A DNA stretch of 9,234 bases from Tardiphaga sp. (GTDB lineage: Bacteria; Pseudomonadota; Alphaproteobacteria; Rhizobiales; Xanthobacteraceae). The notes beneath the pieces were generated by a model. The model saw only the letters and a program-made list of their open reading frames with translations, was not told where the DNA came from and made no database searches. How positions within the stretch are numbered: position 1 is the first letter of the stretch; the number at the start of each line of letters is the position of its first letter. The stretch is from the NCBI GenBank assembly GCA_028290325.1, contig JAQGJY010000278.1, positions 1 to 9,234 on the forward strand, given 5' to 3'. Shown here piece after piece: positions 1 to 7,180 of this stretch. Made by a program: the position numbers and the translations under genes.

Positions 1-17
1 GCTCATCGGAGACCGTC

Positions 18-1013
18 ATGATCCGCCGCCTTCTGCCTGTCGTCACTGCCGCTGCCATGCTTGTTGCCGGCGCGGTGCATGCTGCTGATGTGTCGCTGCT
101 CAACGTGTCCTACGATCCGACCCGCGAACTGTATGTCGAGTTCAACAAGGCCTTTGCGGCGGCTTATCAGAAAGAGTCCGGCAAGAGCGTCGAGATCAAG
201 CAGTCGCATGGCGGCTCGGGCTCGCAAGCACGCGCGGTGATCGACGGTTTGCAGGCTGACGTCGTGACGTTGGCGTTGGCCTATGACATCGACGCGATCG
301 CGGCTCGCAAATTGCTCGCGCCGGATTGGCAGAGCAAATTGGCGCAGAACGCCTCGCCCTATACCTCGACGATCGTCTTTCTCGTCCGTAAGGGCAATCC
401 GAAGGGCATCAAGGATTGGGACGATCTCATCAAGCCCGGCGTCAGCGTCATAACGCCCAATCCGAAAACCTCGGGCGGCGCGCGGTGGAATTATCTCGCG
501 GCCTGGGGATATGCTGAGCAGAAATTCGGCAGCGCGGACAAGGCCAGGAAATTCGTCGGGGATCTGTTCGCCAACGTGCCGGTACTCGACACCGGCGCGC
601 GGGGCTCGACGGTCACGTTCGTCGAGCGCGGTGTCGGCGATGTGCTGCTGGCGTGGGAAAATGAAGCATTCCTCGCGCAGCGGGAATTTGGTAAGGACAA
701 ATTCGAGATCGTCGCGCCGCCGCGCTCGATCCTGGCCGAGCCGCCGATCGCGGTGGTTGATGCGGTCGCCGACAAGAAAGGCACCCGCGCCGTCGCGGAG
801 GCCTATCTGAAATACTGGTACACCAAGGAAGGTCAGGAGATCGCCGCGCGCAATTCGTATCGTCCGCGCGATCCCGAGATTGCTCAGAAGTATGAGGCGT
901 CGTTTCCCAAGGTCGAACTGTTCACGATTGATCAGGTGTTCGGCGGCTGGGCCAAAGCGCAGAAGGAACACTTCGCCGAAGGTGGAATCTTCGACCAGAT
1001 CTATAAAAACTGA
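18..1013 (+). CDS. sbp: Sulfate ABC transporter periplasmic substrate-binding protein (Sbp type)
   Basis: This protein captures sulfate in the periplasm and delivers it to the CysTW permease encoded just downstream. It has 331 residues, the usual family length. A Sec signal peptide is visible: MIRR, a hydrophobic stretch at about 5-20, and cleavage near VHA-A (22/23). Family motifs are SYDPTRE (31-37), HGGSGSQ (64-70), PKTSGGARW (149-157), LLAWENEA (211-218, with W213 the probable sulfate-contacting Trp) and SYRPRDPE (280-287). HGGSG and the Trp point to Sbp rather than the thiosulfate-type CysP, which from memory has HAGSS and no Trp there. The ATG is preceded by GGAGA at 8-12 with 5-base spacing. 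In enterobacteria cysP, not sbp, sits in the operon; here an Sbp-type protein takes that place. The mature part contains no Cys and no Met. The promoter lies outside the window. Confidence 0.97.
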   Translation: MIRRLLPVVTAAAMLVAGAVHAADVSLLNVSYDPTRELYVEFNKAFAAAYQKESGKSVEIKQSHGGSGSQARAVIDGLQADVVTLALAYDIDAIAARKLLAPDWQSKLAQNASPYTSTIVFLVRKGNPKGIKDWDDLIKPGVSVITPNPKTSGGARWNYLAAWGYAEQKFGSADKARKFVGDLFANVPVLDTGARGSTVTFVERGVGDVLLAWENEAFLAQREFGKDKFEIVAPPRSILAEPPIAVVDAVADKKGTRAVAEAYLKYWYTKEGQEIAARNSYRPRDPEIAQKYEASFPKVELFTIDQVFGGWAKAQKEHFAEGGIFDQIYKN

Positions 1014-1035
1014 ACGCATTTCTTAAGGGGACCAC

Positions 1036-1878
1036 GTGAGCGCGACGACCGCAGCGGGACGACGCAGTACGCTGCCGGGATTCGGGCTCACCATGGGCCT
1101 GACGCTGGCGTGGCTATCCCTGATCGTCCTCATCCCGCTGGCGGGATTGTTTCTCAAAACCTTCGAGCTGTCGCTTGAGCAGTTCTGGACCATCATCACC
1201 AGCCGGCGCACGCTGAACGCCTTGAAGACATCCTTCGGGCTCGCTTTACTCGCCGCCGTCGTCAACCTCGTGATGGGAATGGTGATCGTCTGGACATTGG
1301 TGCGCTATCGGTTTCCCGGCCGCCGTGTGTTCGATGCGATCGTCGACATTCCCTTCGCGTTGCCGACCGCCGTGGCCGGCGTCGCGCTGACATCGTTGTT
1401 CGCGCAAAAAGGCTGGCTGGGCGCGCCCCTCGCCGAACTCGGCATCAAAGTGGCCTTCACGCCGGTCGGCATCTTCGTTGCAATGGTCTTCATCGGCATC
1501 CCCTTCGTCGTTCGCACGGTGCAGCCGGTGCTGATCGATCTCGACGTGGAGATCGAGGAGGCGGCCGCCAGCCTCGGCGCGGGCCGCTGGAATATCGTGT
1601 ATCGCGTCATCCTGCCGAGCCTCATCCCGGCGATGCTGACCGGCTTCGCGCTGGCTTTCGCGCGCGCGGTGGGCGAATACGGCTCCGTCATCTTCATCGC
1701 CGGCAACTTGCCGAACATCTCGGAAATCGCGCCGCTGCTGATCGTAATCCGGCTGTCGGAATTCCGCTATGCCGACGCGACGGCCATCGCGGTCGTGATG
1801 CTGCTGGCATCCTTCGCCATCATCTTCATCATCAATCGCCTGCAACGCTGGGCGCAGACCCGCGCTCCGGCATCGTGA
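1036..1878 (+). CDS. cysT: Sulfate ABC transporter permease CysT (CysU)
   Basis: This inner-membrane subunit pairs with CysW to form the sulfate channel. It has 280 residues, close to the roughly 277 known for the family. About six hydrophobic segments can be seen, near 18-40, 66-88, 103-123, 140-160, 196-216 and 246-268. The cytoplasmic EAA loop that docks onto the ATPase lies at 174-194 (EEAAASLGAGRW followed by RVILP). The start is GTG at 1036, 22 bases after the sbp stop, with AAGGGG at 1025-1030 and 5-base spacing; this supports GTG over any later ATG. There is no Cys in the protein. It is distinguished from CysW by the FALPTAVAG region (107-115) and by its place directly after the binding-protein gene, as in cysPTWA operons. 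Confidence 0.96.
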   Translation: MSATTAAGRRSTLPGFGLTMGLTLAWLSLIVLIPLAGLFLKTFELSLEQFWTIITSRRTLNALKTSFGLALLAAVVNLVMGMVIVWTLVRYRFPGRRVFDAIVDIPFALPTAVAGVALTSLFAQKGWLGAPLAELGIKVAFTPVGIFVAMVFIGIPFVVRTVQPVLIDLDVEIEEAAASLGAGRWNIVYRVILPSLIPAMLTGFALAFARAVGEYGSVIFIAGNLPNISEIAPLLIVIRLSEFRYADATAIAVVMLLASFAIIFIINRLQRWAQTRAPAS

Positions 1879-1880
1879 GG
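1877..1880 (+). promoter_or_regulatory. Ribosome binding site that decides the cysW start
   Basis: GAGG overlaps the last two bases of the cysT stop codon. It lies only 2 bases before the ATG at 1883 but 5 bases before the adjacent in-frame ATG at 1886. The second ATG is therefore the better-placed start. Translation is likely coupled to cysT. Confidence 0.6.
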
Positions 1881-1885
1881 CAATG

Positions 1886-2755
1886 ATGACGAAGGACTTG
1901 TCGCAAAGCTTTACCGCGCGCGATGACCTGCGCACCGAGCCGCGCGCGATGCGCTACGTATTGATCGCGCTGGCGATCGCGTTTCTCACGATCTTCGTCG
2001 TGCTGCCGCTGGCGCTGGTGTTCGCGCAGGCGTTCTCCAGGGGCGTCGGTGCTTACATCGCGGCGCTCGGCGATCCCGAGGCCTGGTCGGCGATCCGGCT
2101 GACGCTGAGCGTGGCGGCGATTTCCGTCAGCCTCAACCTGGCGTTCGGTCTCGTGGCGGCTTGGGCCGTGACCAAGTTCGAGTTTCGCGGCAAGACCTTG
2201 TTGATTTCGCTGATCGATCTGCCGTTTTCCGTGAGTCCGGTGATTTCGGGCCTGGTGTTCGTGTTGCTGTTCGGCGCCCAGGGCTATTTCGGGCCATGGC
2301 TGCGCGATCACGGTTTTCAGGTGCTGTTCGCGTTGCCAGGCATCGCGTTGGCGACGACCTTCGTGACCTTTCCCTTCGTCGCAAGAGCGCTGATTCCGCT
2401 GATGCAGGAGCAGGGCACCCAGGAGGAAGAGGCCGCGTTATCGCTTGGGGCGTCCGGCTTCCAGACATTCTTTCGCGTGACATTGCCCAACATCAAATGG
2501 GGTGTGCTGTACGGCGTATTGTTGTGCAATGCGCGGGCGATGGGCGAATTCGGCGCGGTCTCGGTGGTGTCAGGTCACATTCGCGGCGAGACCAACACCA
2601 TGCCGCTGCTCGTCGAAATCCTCTACAATGAATACCAGTTTGTGGCGGCTTTCGCGATCGCCTCGTTGCTTGCCATGCTGGCGCTGGTGACATTGGTCGT
2701 GAAGACCTATCTTGAACGTAATCTGGATGAAGGACTGAGGCCCAGTGGCGATTGA
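1886..2755 (+). CDS. cysW: Sulfate ABC transporter permease CysW
   Basis: This is the second channel subunit of the sulfate importer, in the inner membrane. From the ATG at 1886 it has 289 residues (290 from the tandem ATG at 1883), matching the roughly 291 of known CysW. After a polar N-terminus of about 20 residues there are hydrophobic segments near 24-48, 70-94, 105-130, 145-168, 203-218 and 253-274. The EAA loop is at 180-201 (EEEAALSLGASGF then FRVTLP). The motif RAMGEFGAVSVVSGHIRGET (217-236) is typical of CysW. The gene follows cysT by a few bases and overlaps cysA by 11 bases, so the four genes are one transcriptional unit with coupled translation. C214 is the only cysteine in the whole transporter. 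Confidence 0.96.
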   Translation: MTKDLSQSFTARDDLRTEPRAMRYVLIALAIAFLTIFVVLPLALVFAQAFSRGVGAYIAALGDPEAWSAIRLTLSVAAISVSLNLAFGLVAAWAVTKFEFRGKTLLISLIDLPFSVSPVISGLVFVLLFGAQGYFGPWLRDHGFQVLFALPGIALATTFVTFPFVARALIPLMQEQGTQEEEAALSLGASGFQTFFRVTLPNIKWGVLYGVLLCNARAMGEFGAVSVVSGHIRGETNTMPLLVEILYNEYQFVAAFAIASLLAMLALVTLVVKTYLERNLDEGLRPSGD

Positions 2756-3794
2756 AGTTCAGAACATTGTCAAGAAGTTCGGCGCTTTCGCCGCGCTCGA
2801 TGGCGTCGATCTCAAGGTCGCCGATGGCGAGCTGGTGGCGCTGCTGGGGCCGTCCGGTTCCGGCAAGACGACGTTGCTGCGGATCATCGCCGGCCTTGAC
2901 TGGCCGGATTCGGGCTCGGTCAAGTTCGACGGCGAGGACGCGCTGTCGCGCGGCGCTGGCGAACGCCATGTCGGCTTTGTGTTTCAGCATTATGCGCTGT
3001 TCCGGCATATGACGGTGTTCGAGAATGTCGCCTTTGGCTTGCGCGTGCAGCCGCGCGCGATCCGCAAGGACGAGGCGACGATCCGCGCCCGGGTCAAGGA
3101 ATTGCTCGATCTCGTGCAACTCGACTGGCTGGCCACCCGTTATCCGAGTCAGCTCTCCGGCGGGCAGCGCCAGCGCATCGCGCTGGCCCGCGCGCTCGCG
3201 ATCGAGCCGCGCATCCTGCTGCTCGATGAGCCGTTCGGCGCGCTCGACGCCAAGGTGCGAAAAGAGCTTCGTAAATGGCTACGCTCGCTGCACGAAGAAA
3301 TCCACGTCACCTCGATCTTCGTCACGCACGATCAGGAAGAGGCGCTTGAAGTCGCCAACCGCGTCGTGGTGATGGACAAAGGCAAGATCGAGCAGATCGG
3401 TACGCCCGGCGATGTCTATGACAACCCGGCCACCGCCTTCGTGCATTCGTTCATCGGCGAGTCGATCATGCTGCCCGTCGATGTCCGCGATGGCCGCGTC
3501 GAACTCGATGGCCGCGCGCTCGATATCGATCCTGGCGACGTCGCATCCGGCGCGTCGAAACTGTTCGTGCGGCGTCACGACATGCAAGTCGGCCCGGCAG
3601 GGTCGGGTACGCTGCAAGGCACCGTCAAACATGTGCGCTCGTTCGGGCCAATTCAGCGCGCCGACATCGCGCTGGCGGCCCAGCATGGCGACACATTGGT
3701 GGAGATCGACGCGCCGCGCGACAACCCGCTCAGCCCCGGCGACGTCATCGGCCTCAAGCCGCGCCGGTTCCGGATTTTCGCCGCGGAGGCGTAA
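2745..3794 (+). CDS. cysA: Sulfate ABC transporter ATP-binding protein CysA
   Basis: This cytoplasmic ATPase drives sulfate import through CysT/CysW. It has 349 residues, slightly shorter than the roughly 365 of E. coli CysA. The nucleotide-binding motifs are intact: Walker A GPSGSGKTT (35-43), Q-loop Gln81, signature LSGGQRQR (137-144), Walker B ILLLDEP (157-163), D-loop GALDAK (165-170) and switch His195 in VTHDQEE. Residues from about 240 to 345 form a TOBE-like C-terminal regulatory domain, as in CysA and MalK ATPases. The GTG start at 2745 lies inside the end of cysW (11-base overlap), with GAGG at 2737-2740 and 4-base spacing; AIEV and the following beta strand fit the expected N-terminus. 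No cysteine is present. No intrinsic terminator is evident in the 97 bases after the stop. Confidence 0.97.
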   Translation: MAIEVQNIVKKFGAFAALDGVDLKVADGELVALLGPSGSGKTTLLRIIAGLDWPDSGSVKFDGEDALSRGAGERHVGFVFQHYALFRHMTVFENVAFGLRVQPRAIRKDEATIRARVKELLDLVQLDWLATRYPSQLSGGQRQRIALARALAIEPRILLLDEPFGALDAKVRKELRKWLRSLHEEIHVTSIFVTHDQEEALEVANRVVVMDKGKIEQIGTPGDVYDNPATAFVHSFIGESIMLPVDVRDGRVELDGRALDIDPGDVASGASKLFVRRHDMQVGPAGSGTLQGTVKHVRSFGPIQRADIALAAQHGDTLVEIDAPRDNPLSPGDVIGLKPRRFRIFAAEA

Positions 3795-3862
3795 GGCAAC
3801 GCTCGGCGGGCGCGGACGGCAGTGCCGGACGCGTTCACCATTCAGCCACGGTTCCTATGCAA

Positions 3863-3881
3863 CAACCGGATCGACTGGTTG
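3863..3881 (+). promoter_or_regulatory. Short inverted repeat in the leader of the CAP lipoprotein gene
   Basis: CAACCGG (3863-3869) can pair with CTGGTTG (3875-3881) around a 5-base loop, with one G-U pair. The 3' arm touches the GGGGA (3881-3885) that serves as ribosome binding site for the gene at 3892. There is no T-run after it, so it is not an intrinsic terminator for the cys operon. A role in translation is only possible, not shown. Confidence 0.2.
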
Positions 3882-3891
3882 GGGATATCGG

Positions 3892-4404
3892 ATGACGCGC
3901 CTGGCGATTGCGATTTTGGGAACACTCGTGCTGGGCGGCTGCGCGTCCGAGGTCGCGACCGTGGCGCCGGGGCAGCCGACGATGTATGCCAGTATGGCCA
4001 GCAGCGGCGCGAAACTCGATCCGGTTGCGGCCGCGTCGATGATCTCGCTCTATCGGCAGAATAACGGCCTTGGCCCTGTCGTCGTCGATCCCGCCTTGAT
4101 GGCGCTGGCCGAGGATCAGTCGGGCGTGATGGCCAAACGCAACAAGCTCGATCACGATGTGAAAGCACCGCTGCCGAAGCGGCTCATCGCCTCGGGCTAT
4201 CCGGCGACCAATGCGGTCGAGAATGTTTCGGCCGGTTATCACACGATGGCGGAGGCGTTTTCCGGCTGGCGCGATTCACCGCCGCACCGCGCCAACATGC
4301 TGAAGGCCGGCGTCACCAAATTGGGTATCGCCGCGACCTATGCGCCGAACACCAAATACAAGGTGTTCTGGACGCTCATTCTCGCGTCCACCGACAACGG
4401 CTAG
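3892..4404 (+). CDS. CAP/SCP-domain lipoprotein
   Basis: This 170-residue protein is predicted to be a membrane-anchored lipoprotein in the envelope. The N-terminus has a short positive end (MTR), a hydrophobic core and the lipobox LGGC, with Cys17 as the lipidated residue. Residues about 45-165 form a bacterial CAP (SCP/PR-1) domain: His88 in KLDHDV, Glu110 in VENVSAGY, then W126 and the hallmark SPPHRANML (129-137, His132), and a terminal FWTLILA strand. His88, Glu110 and His132 match the conserved CAP pocket residues. The biochemical role of bacterial CAP proteins is mostly unknown. The open frame extends upstream into cysA, but the ATG at 3892 is chosen because the signal peptide begins there and GGGGA (3881-3885) precedes it by 6 bases. 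It lies 97 bases after cysA in the same direction and may be partly co-transcribed; no functional link to sulfate uptake is visible. Confidence 0.9.
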   Translation: MTRLAIAILGTLVLGGCASEVATVAPGQPTMYASMASSGAKLDPVAAASMISLYRQNNGLGPVVVDPALMALAEDQSGVMAKRNKLDHDVKAPLPKRLIASGYPATNAVENVSAGYHTMAEAFSGWRDSPPHRANMLKAGVTKLGIAATYAPNTKYKVFWTLILASTDNG

Positions 4405-5612
4405 GCGATCAGCCCCGGCGTCGGCTTCACCGTCGCGCTGTCGGGAAACACGGTGTCCGCCAGCGCGCGCGCGCTGATGCCGAGATGATCGTGCAGCACG
4501 CCTTTGAGGATCGCGCGCAGATCCGTCGTCGGCGCGAGGTCGCGGTTTTCGTACAGATCAGCAGGGCGTAGTCCCGGCCAGTCGGCGATGACGCGACCGC
4601 CTCTCACCGCGCCACCGGCGAGCAACGCCACTGTGCCGGTGCCATGATCGGTGCCCTGTGTGCCGTTGATGCGCGCGGTGCGACCGAATTCCGTCGCGAC
4701 CACGATCACGGTGTCGCGCCAGCGCGCGCCGAGGCCCTGCTCGAAATCCGACAGAGCGCCGTCGAGCCCGCCGAGCAACTGCGCGAGCCGCCCGATCGGA
4801 CCGCCCTCCTGCGCGTGGGTATCCCAGCCATCGAACGCCAACGCGGCGATACGCGGGCCATCATCGGCGGCCATCAGTTTCGCCGCTCCGCGCGCGACGG
4901 TTCGCATCGCACCGACGTCGTTTTTCAGGGGCGCTGGCTTTCCGTCCTGGCCCTGCATCGCGATCTTGTCGATCTGCAATCCCTGCATCAGCGCGCTCGC
5001 CAGCGATGGATCGCGGCGCTGGTACAGATCGAGCAGCCGCATCGCGGTGTCGTCGGCCGCCGCCGGCATATTGGCCGGCGCCCAGCCGACGGTGGGGGCC
5101 GCGCCGCGCAACACCAGAGGCGTCGTCGGGCCGATGGCCAGGCCGCTCATCACGCGCTCGCCGCGCGGCAGCACGTCGAGCGCGCGATTGAGCCAGCCGG
5201 ACTGCACGCGGCCCGGTCCTCCGTAGCCGCTCTCCAACGTATCCTGGCCATCGAAATGCGACCGCTCGCGATAGGGCGTCGCGACCGCGTGGATCACGGC
5301 CGCATTGTTGGCGCGGTACATCCGCGTGAATTCGGGCATCGCCGGATGCATGCCGAAAAACGAATCCAGCATCGGCGCGGCACCATCCTTCAGCAACGAG
5401 ATGCCGCCGTGCAGACCGACGTACGCGGGATCGCCGATCGGCGCGACAGTGGCGAGGCCATCCAGCGCCCCTCGCAGGATGATGACGATCAGGCGCGGAT
5501 CGCGGCCACCCGGCGCGGCATGCGCGAATTGCGGCAGATAGGCCCAGGCGGCAAAGGACGCTCCGGCGAGGAGAAAGCCGCGGCGGCTTGATCGGAGGTC
5601 GGGGCAATCCAT
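4401..5612 (-). CDS. Tat-exported DUF1501 family protein
   Basis: This is a 403-residue protein of the DUF1501 family (Pfam PF07394), related in fold to the alkaline phosphatase/sulfatase superfamily. Its reaction is not established. The N-terminus is a twin-arginine signal: SSRRGFLL with Arg10-Arg11, a hydrophobic stretch, and likely cleavage at AHA-A (32/33), so it should be periplasmic. Conserved motifs are RGALDGL (47-53), RSHFDGQDTLESG (117-129), FDGWDTH (260-266) and TEFGRTARING plus TDHG (307-324). The Asp and His residues in these motifs are candidates for metal binding. I chose the ATG at 5612 because GAGGAG lies 6 bases before it; an ATG at 5618 gives 405 residues and overlaps the upstream DUF1800 stop as ATGA. 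Either way translation is coupled to DUF1800. The 3' end shares CTAG with the convergent CAP gene. Confidence 0.93.
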   Translation of the reverse strand: MDCPDLRSSRRGFLLAGASFAAWAYLPQFAHAAPGGRDPRLIVIILRGALDGLATVAPIGDPAYVGLHGGISLLKDGAAPMLDSFFGMHPAMPEFTRMYRANNAAVIHAVATPYRERSHFDGQDTLESGYGGPGRVQSGWLNRALDVLPRGERVMSGLAIGPTTPLVLRGAAPTVGWAPANMPAAADDTAMRLLDLYQRRDPSLASALMQGLQIDKIAMQGQDGKPAPLKNDVGAMRTVARGAAKLMAADDGPRIAALAFDGWDTHAQEGGPIGRLAQLLGGLDGALSDFEQGLGARWRDTVIVVATEFGRTARINGTQGTDHGTGTVALLAGGAVRGGRVIADWPGLRPADLYENRDLAPTTDLRAILKGVLHDHLGISARALADTVFPDSATVKPTPGLIA

Positions 5613-5614
5613 CG

Positions 5615-7090
5615 TCATCTCCTCTGGAATTCCGGCGACATCAGCAACAGGGCCAGCGCCTGCTGCCTGGTTTCCGCGCGGGCGATCGTCTGGCGTGTTT
5701 CGGGTGAAGCCGCATCGCCGGCCATCACCTCAAGCAGATCGCGCGGGTCGAGGCTTTCGGCGATCTTGCTCGCGACCTGCGCGGCGATATCGAGCCGTAG
5801 CTTCATGCCTTCGGGCGCGGCCCACGCGGCATTGCTGTCAGCGAAACCGTTCGGACCGGCGGGCGTCCAGAGCGGCTGGCCGAGCGTGTTCAGGCCACCG
5901 AGAATTTGATTGGGGCTATCCGGGATGCGCGCAAGCAAGCGGCTGGTGGCAATGAGATAATCATACGGCGTCCGCATCTTGGTCAGCGGCGCGCTCCAGG
6001 CCTCGTCGGCGTCAATCAGCGTCAGCGTCATCGCCTTGAGGTCGCCATCGGTTTTACGAAATGCCGCCTCGAGTTTCGCGACCAATGCAGGCGGCGGATC
6101 GTCGCCGACGAACGCGCGCGCGAACTTACCGGCGATGAATTTTGCGGTGGATGGATGGCGCGCGATGTCCGCGAGGGCCGCTTCGCCCTGGACCGCACCG
6201 GTATCGTCATAGCTTTTGCCGAGCAGCATCTGCGCGCCCGGCTGATGGGCGTTGGCGTTGAAGATGAAGCTGCCGGGCGCACCGAGCTTCCCCTCGCGGC
6301 CGGCGAAGGTCCAGCCCGTGATGATCGCCGCCAGCGATGTGACATCGTTTTGCGTGTAACCGCCGCCGACGCCGAGCGTATGCAATTCCATGATCTCGCG
6401 CGCGAGATTTTCATTGAGGCCGCGCTTGCCGTTCTGGCCGGCTTTCGATTGCGGGCCGATCGATTGCTGATTATCGAGAAAGAACAACATGGCCGGGTGT
6501 TGTTCGACCGCCTTCAGCATATCTGCGAAGCGGCCAAAAACATGCGGACGTATTGCTTCGCGCTCGAACGCGCCGGCCCACATCCGTGCGGGCTCGCCCT
6601 TGGTCGCGGAGATACAGAAGTGGTTCGACCAGAACGTCACAAGCCGTTCGGTGATGCCGCAATCCGCGATCGCGGCGCGCTGAAACCGCGCCAGCGCTTC
6701 GTTGCGATAGGTCTTCTGCACGACATTGATCGATTGTGGCGTGGCAGGTGGCGGCTTCGGCGCATCCGGTGGGGGTGGCGTCATCGTCGTGGTGGAATTG
6801 CCGGCCGACGGCGCGGAGACCTCGGACGGCGCTGTCGCCGAAGCCATCTGGGCGGCCGCCTCGCGCTGCGCCTTCACCTCGGCCTGATAGGCATACATCG
6901 CCACGGCCAATTCGGTGGTCGGCAGCAGGCCGGGCACGGCGAGCAGGGCTCCGACCGGACGCGACAATTCGGATTTCACGAAACCGCGCGGGTCCGATGC
7001 GGCATTGGCGATATCGCCAGCCGCGCCGCCGCGCGCGCCGTAGCCGAAACGGTTGAGAGCGACCAGCGCACCTTGCGGATCACGGGCCAT
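5615..7090 (-). CDS. DUF1800 family protein
   Basis: This 491-residue protein belongs to the DUF1800 family (Pfam PF08811), whose function is unknown and which is commonly encoded next to DUF1501. Family motifs are complete: LNRFGYGAR (12-20), FWSNHF (153-158), MLFFLDNQQS (201-210), NENLAREIMELHTLG (226-240), GGGYTQNDV (242-250), ITGW (257-260) and the characteristic ending MSPEFQRR (484-491). Residues about 78-120 form a low-complexity Ala/Pro/Ser/Thr stretch between the N-terminal motif and the core. No signal peptide or membrane segment is seen at the chosen start. The frame stays open to 7375, but MARDP at 7090 is preferred: AGGGG (7098-7102) lies 7 bases before it and the family homology begins there. 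The stop overlaps the outer DUF1501 ATG, indicating one operon in the order DUF1800-DUF1501. Confidence 0.93.
   Translation of the reverse strand: MARDPQGALVALNRFGYGARGGAAGDIANAASDPRGFVKSELSRPVGALLAVPGLLPTTELAVAMYAYQAEVKAQREAAAQMASATAPSEVSAPSAGNSTTTMTPPPPDAPKPPPATPQSINVVQKTYRNEALARFQRAAIADCGITERLVTFWSNHFCISATKGEPARMWAGAFEREAIRPHVFGRFADMLKAVEQHPAMLFFLDNQQSIGPQSKAGQNGKRGLNENLAREIMELHTLGVGGGYTQNDVTSLAAIITGWTFAGREGKLGAPGSFIFNANAHQPGAQMLLGKSYDDTGAVQGEAALADIARHPSTAKFIAGKFARAFVGDDPPPALVAKLEAAFRKTDGDLKAMTLTLIDADEAWSAPLTKMRTPYDYLIATSRLLARIPDSPNQILGGLNTLGQPLWTPAGPNGFADSNAAWAAPEGMKLRLDIAAQVASKIAESLDPRDLLEVMAGDAASPETRQTIARAETRQQALALLLMSPEFQRR
5619..5624 (-). promoter_or_regulatory. Ribosome binding site of the DUF1501 gene
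   Basis: On the minus strand GAGGAG abuts the ATG at 5618 with no spacer but stands 6 bases before the in-frame ATG at 5612. This favours the inner start. The site lies inside the last codons of the DUF1800 gene, so ribosomes finishing that gene can re-initiate here. Confidence 0.6.
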
Positions 7091-7097
7091 GCGGTTT

Positions 7098-7102
7098 CCC
7101 CT
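7098..7102 (-). promoter_or_regulatory. Ribosome binding site of the DUF1800 gene
   Basis: AGGGG on the minus strand stands 7 bases before the ATG at 7090. It decides the start against the longer open frame reaching 7375, which would run antisense through the CWC gene. Confidence 0.65.
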
Positions 7103-7180
7103 GTCGATGTCAGCCGCTATGTTGGCATGGCAATCGCGGCCACACTGCGATGCCAGGAATGAACCTGCGATGAAAATCTG

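Noticed and set aside
3..1019. 338-residue open frame on the minus strand across sbp
   Set aside because: It is a high-GC antisense shadow, Arg/Asp-rich with no recognisable domain, lying exactly over a strongly conserved gene.
3412..3891. N-terminal extension of the CAP gene to an ATG inside cysA
   Set aside because: It would place 160 Ser/Arg-rich residues before a clear lipoprotein signal peptide and overlap cysA by almost 400 bases.
3795..3891. Terminator after the cys operon
   Set aside because: The 97-base gap has no GC-rich stem followed by a T-run; the only inverted repeat is short and leads into a ribosome site.
4644..5591. 315-residue open frame on the plus strand opposite DUF1501
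   Set aside because: The translation is Arg/His-rich low-quality sequence typical of antisense frames, while the minus strand carries all DUF1501 motifs.
7123..7155. TGGCAT and ATGCCA inverted repeat in the DUF1800/CWC divergent gap
   Set aside because: Six-base arms 21 bases apart are expected by chance in sequence of this size, and no clear promoter elements lie around them.
5906..7162. 418-residue open frame on the plus strand opposite DUF1800
   Set aside because: It is long only because GC-rich antisense frames lack stops; no domain is recognisable and the DUF1800 motifs lie on the minus strand.
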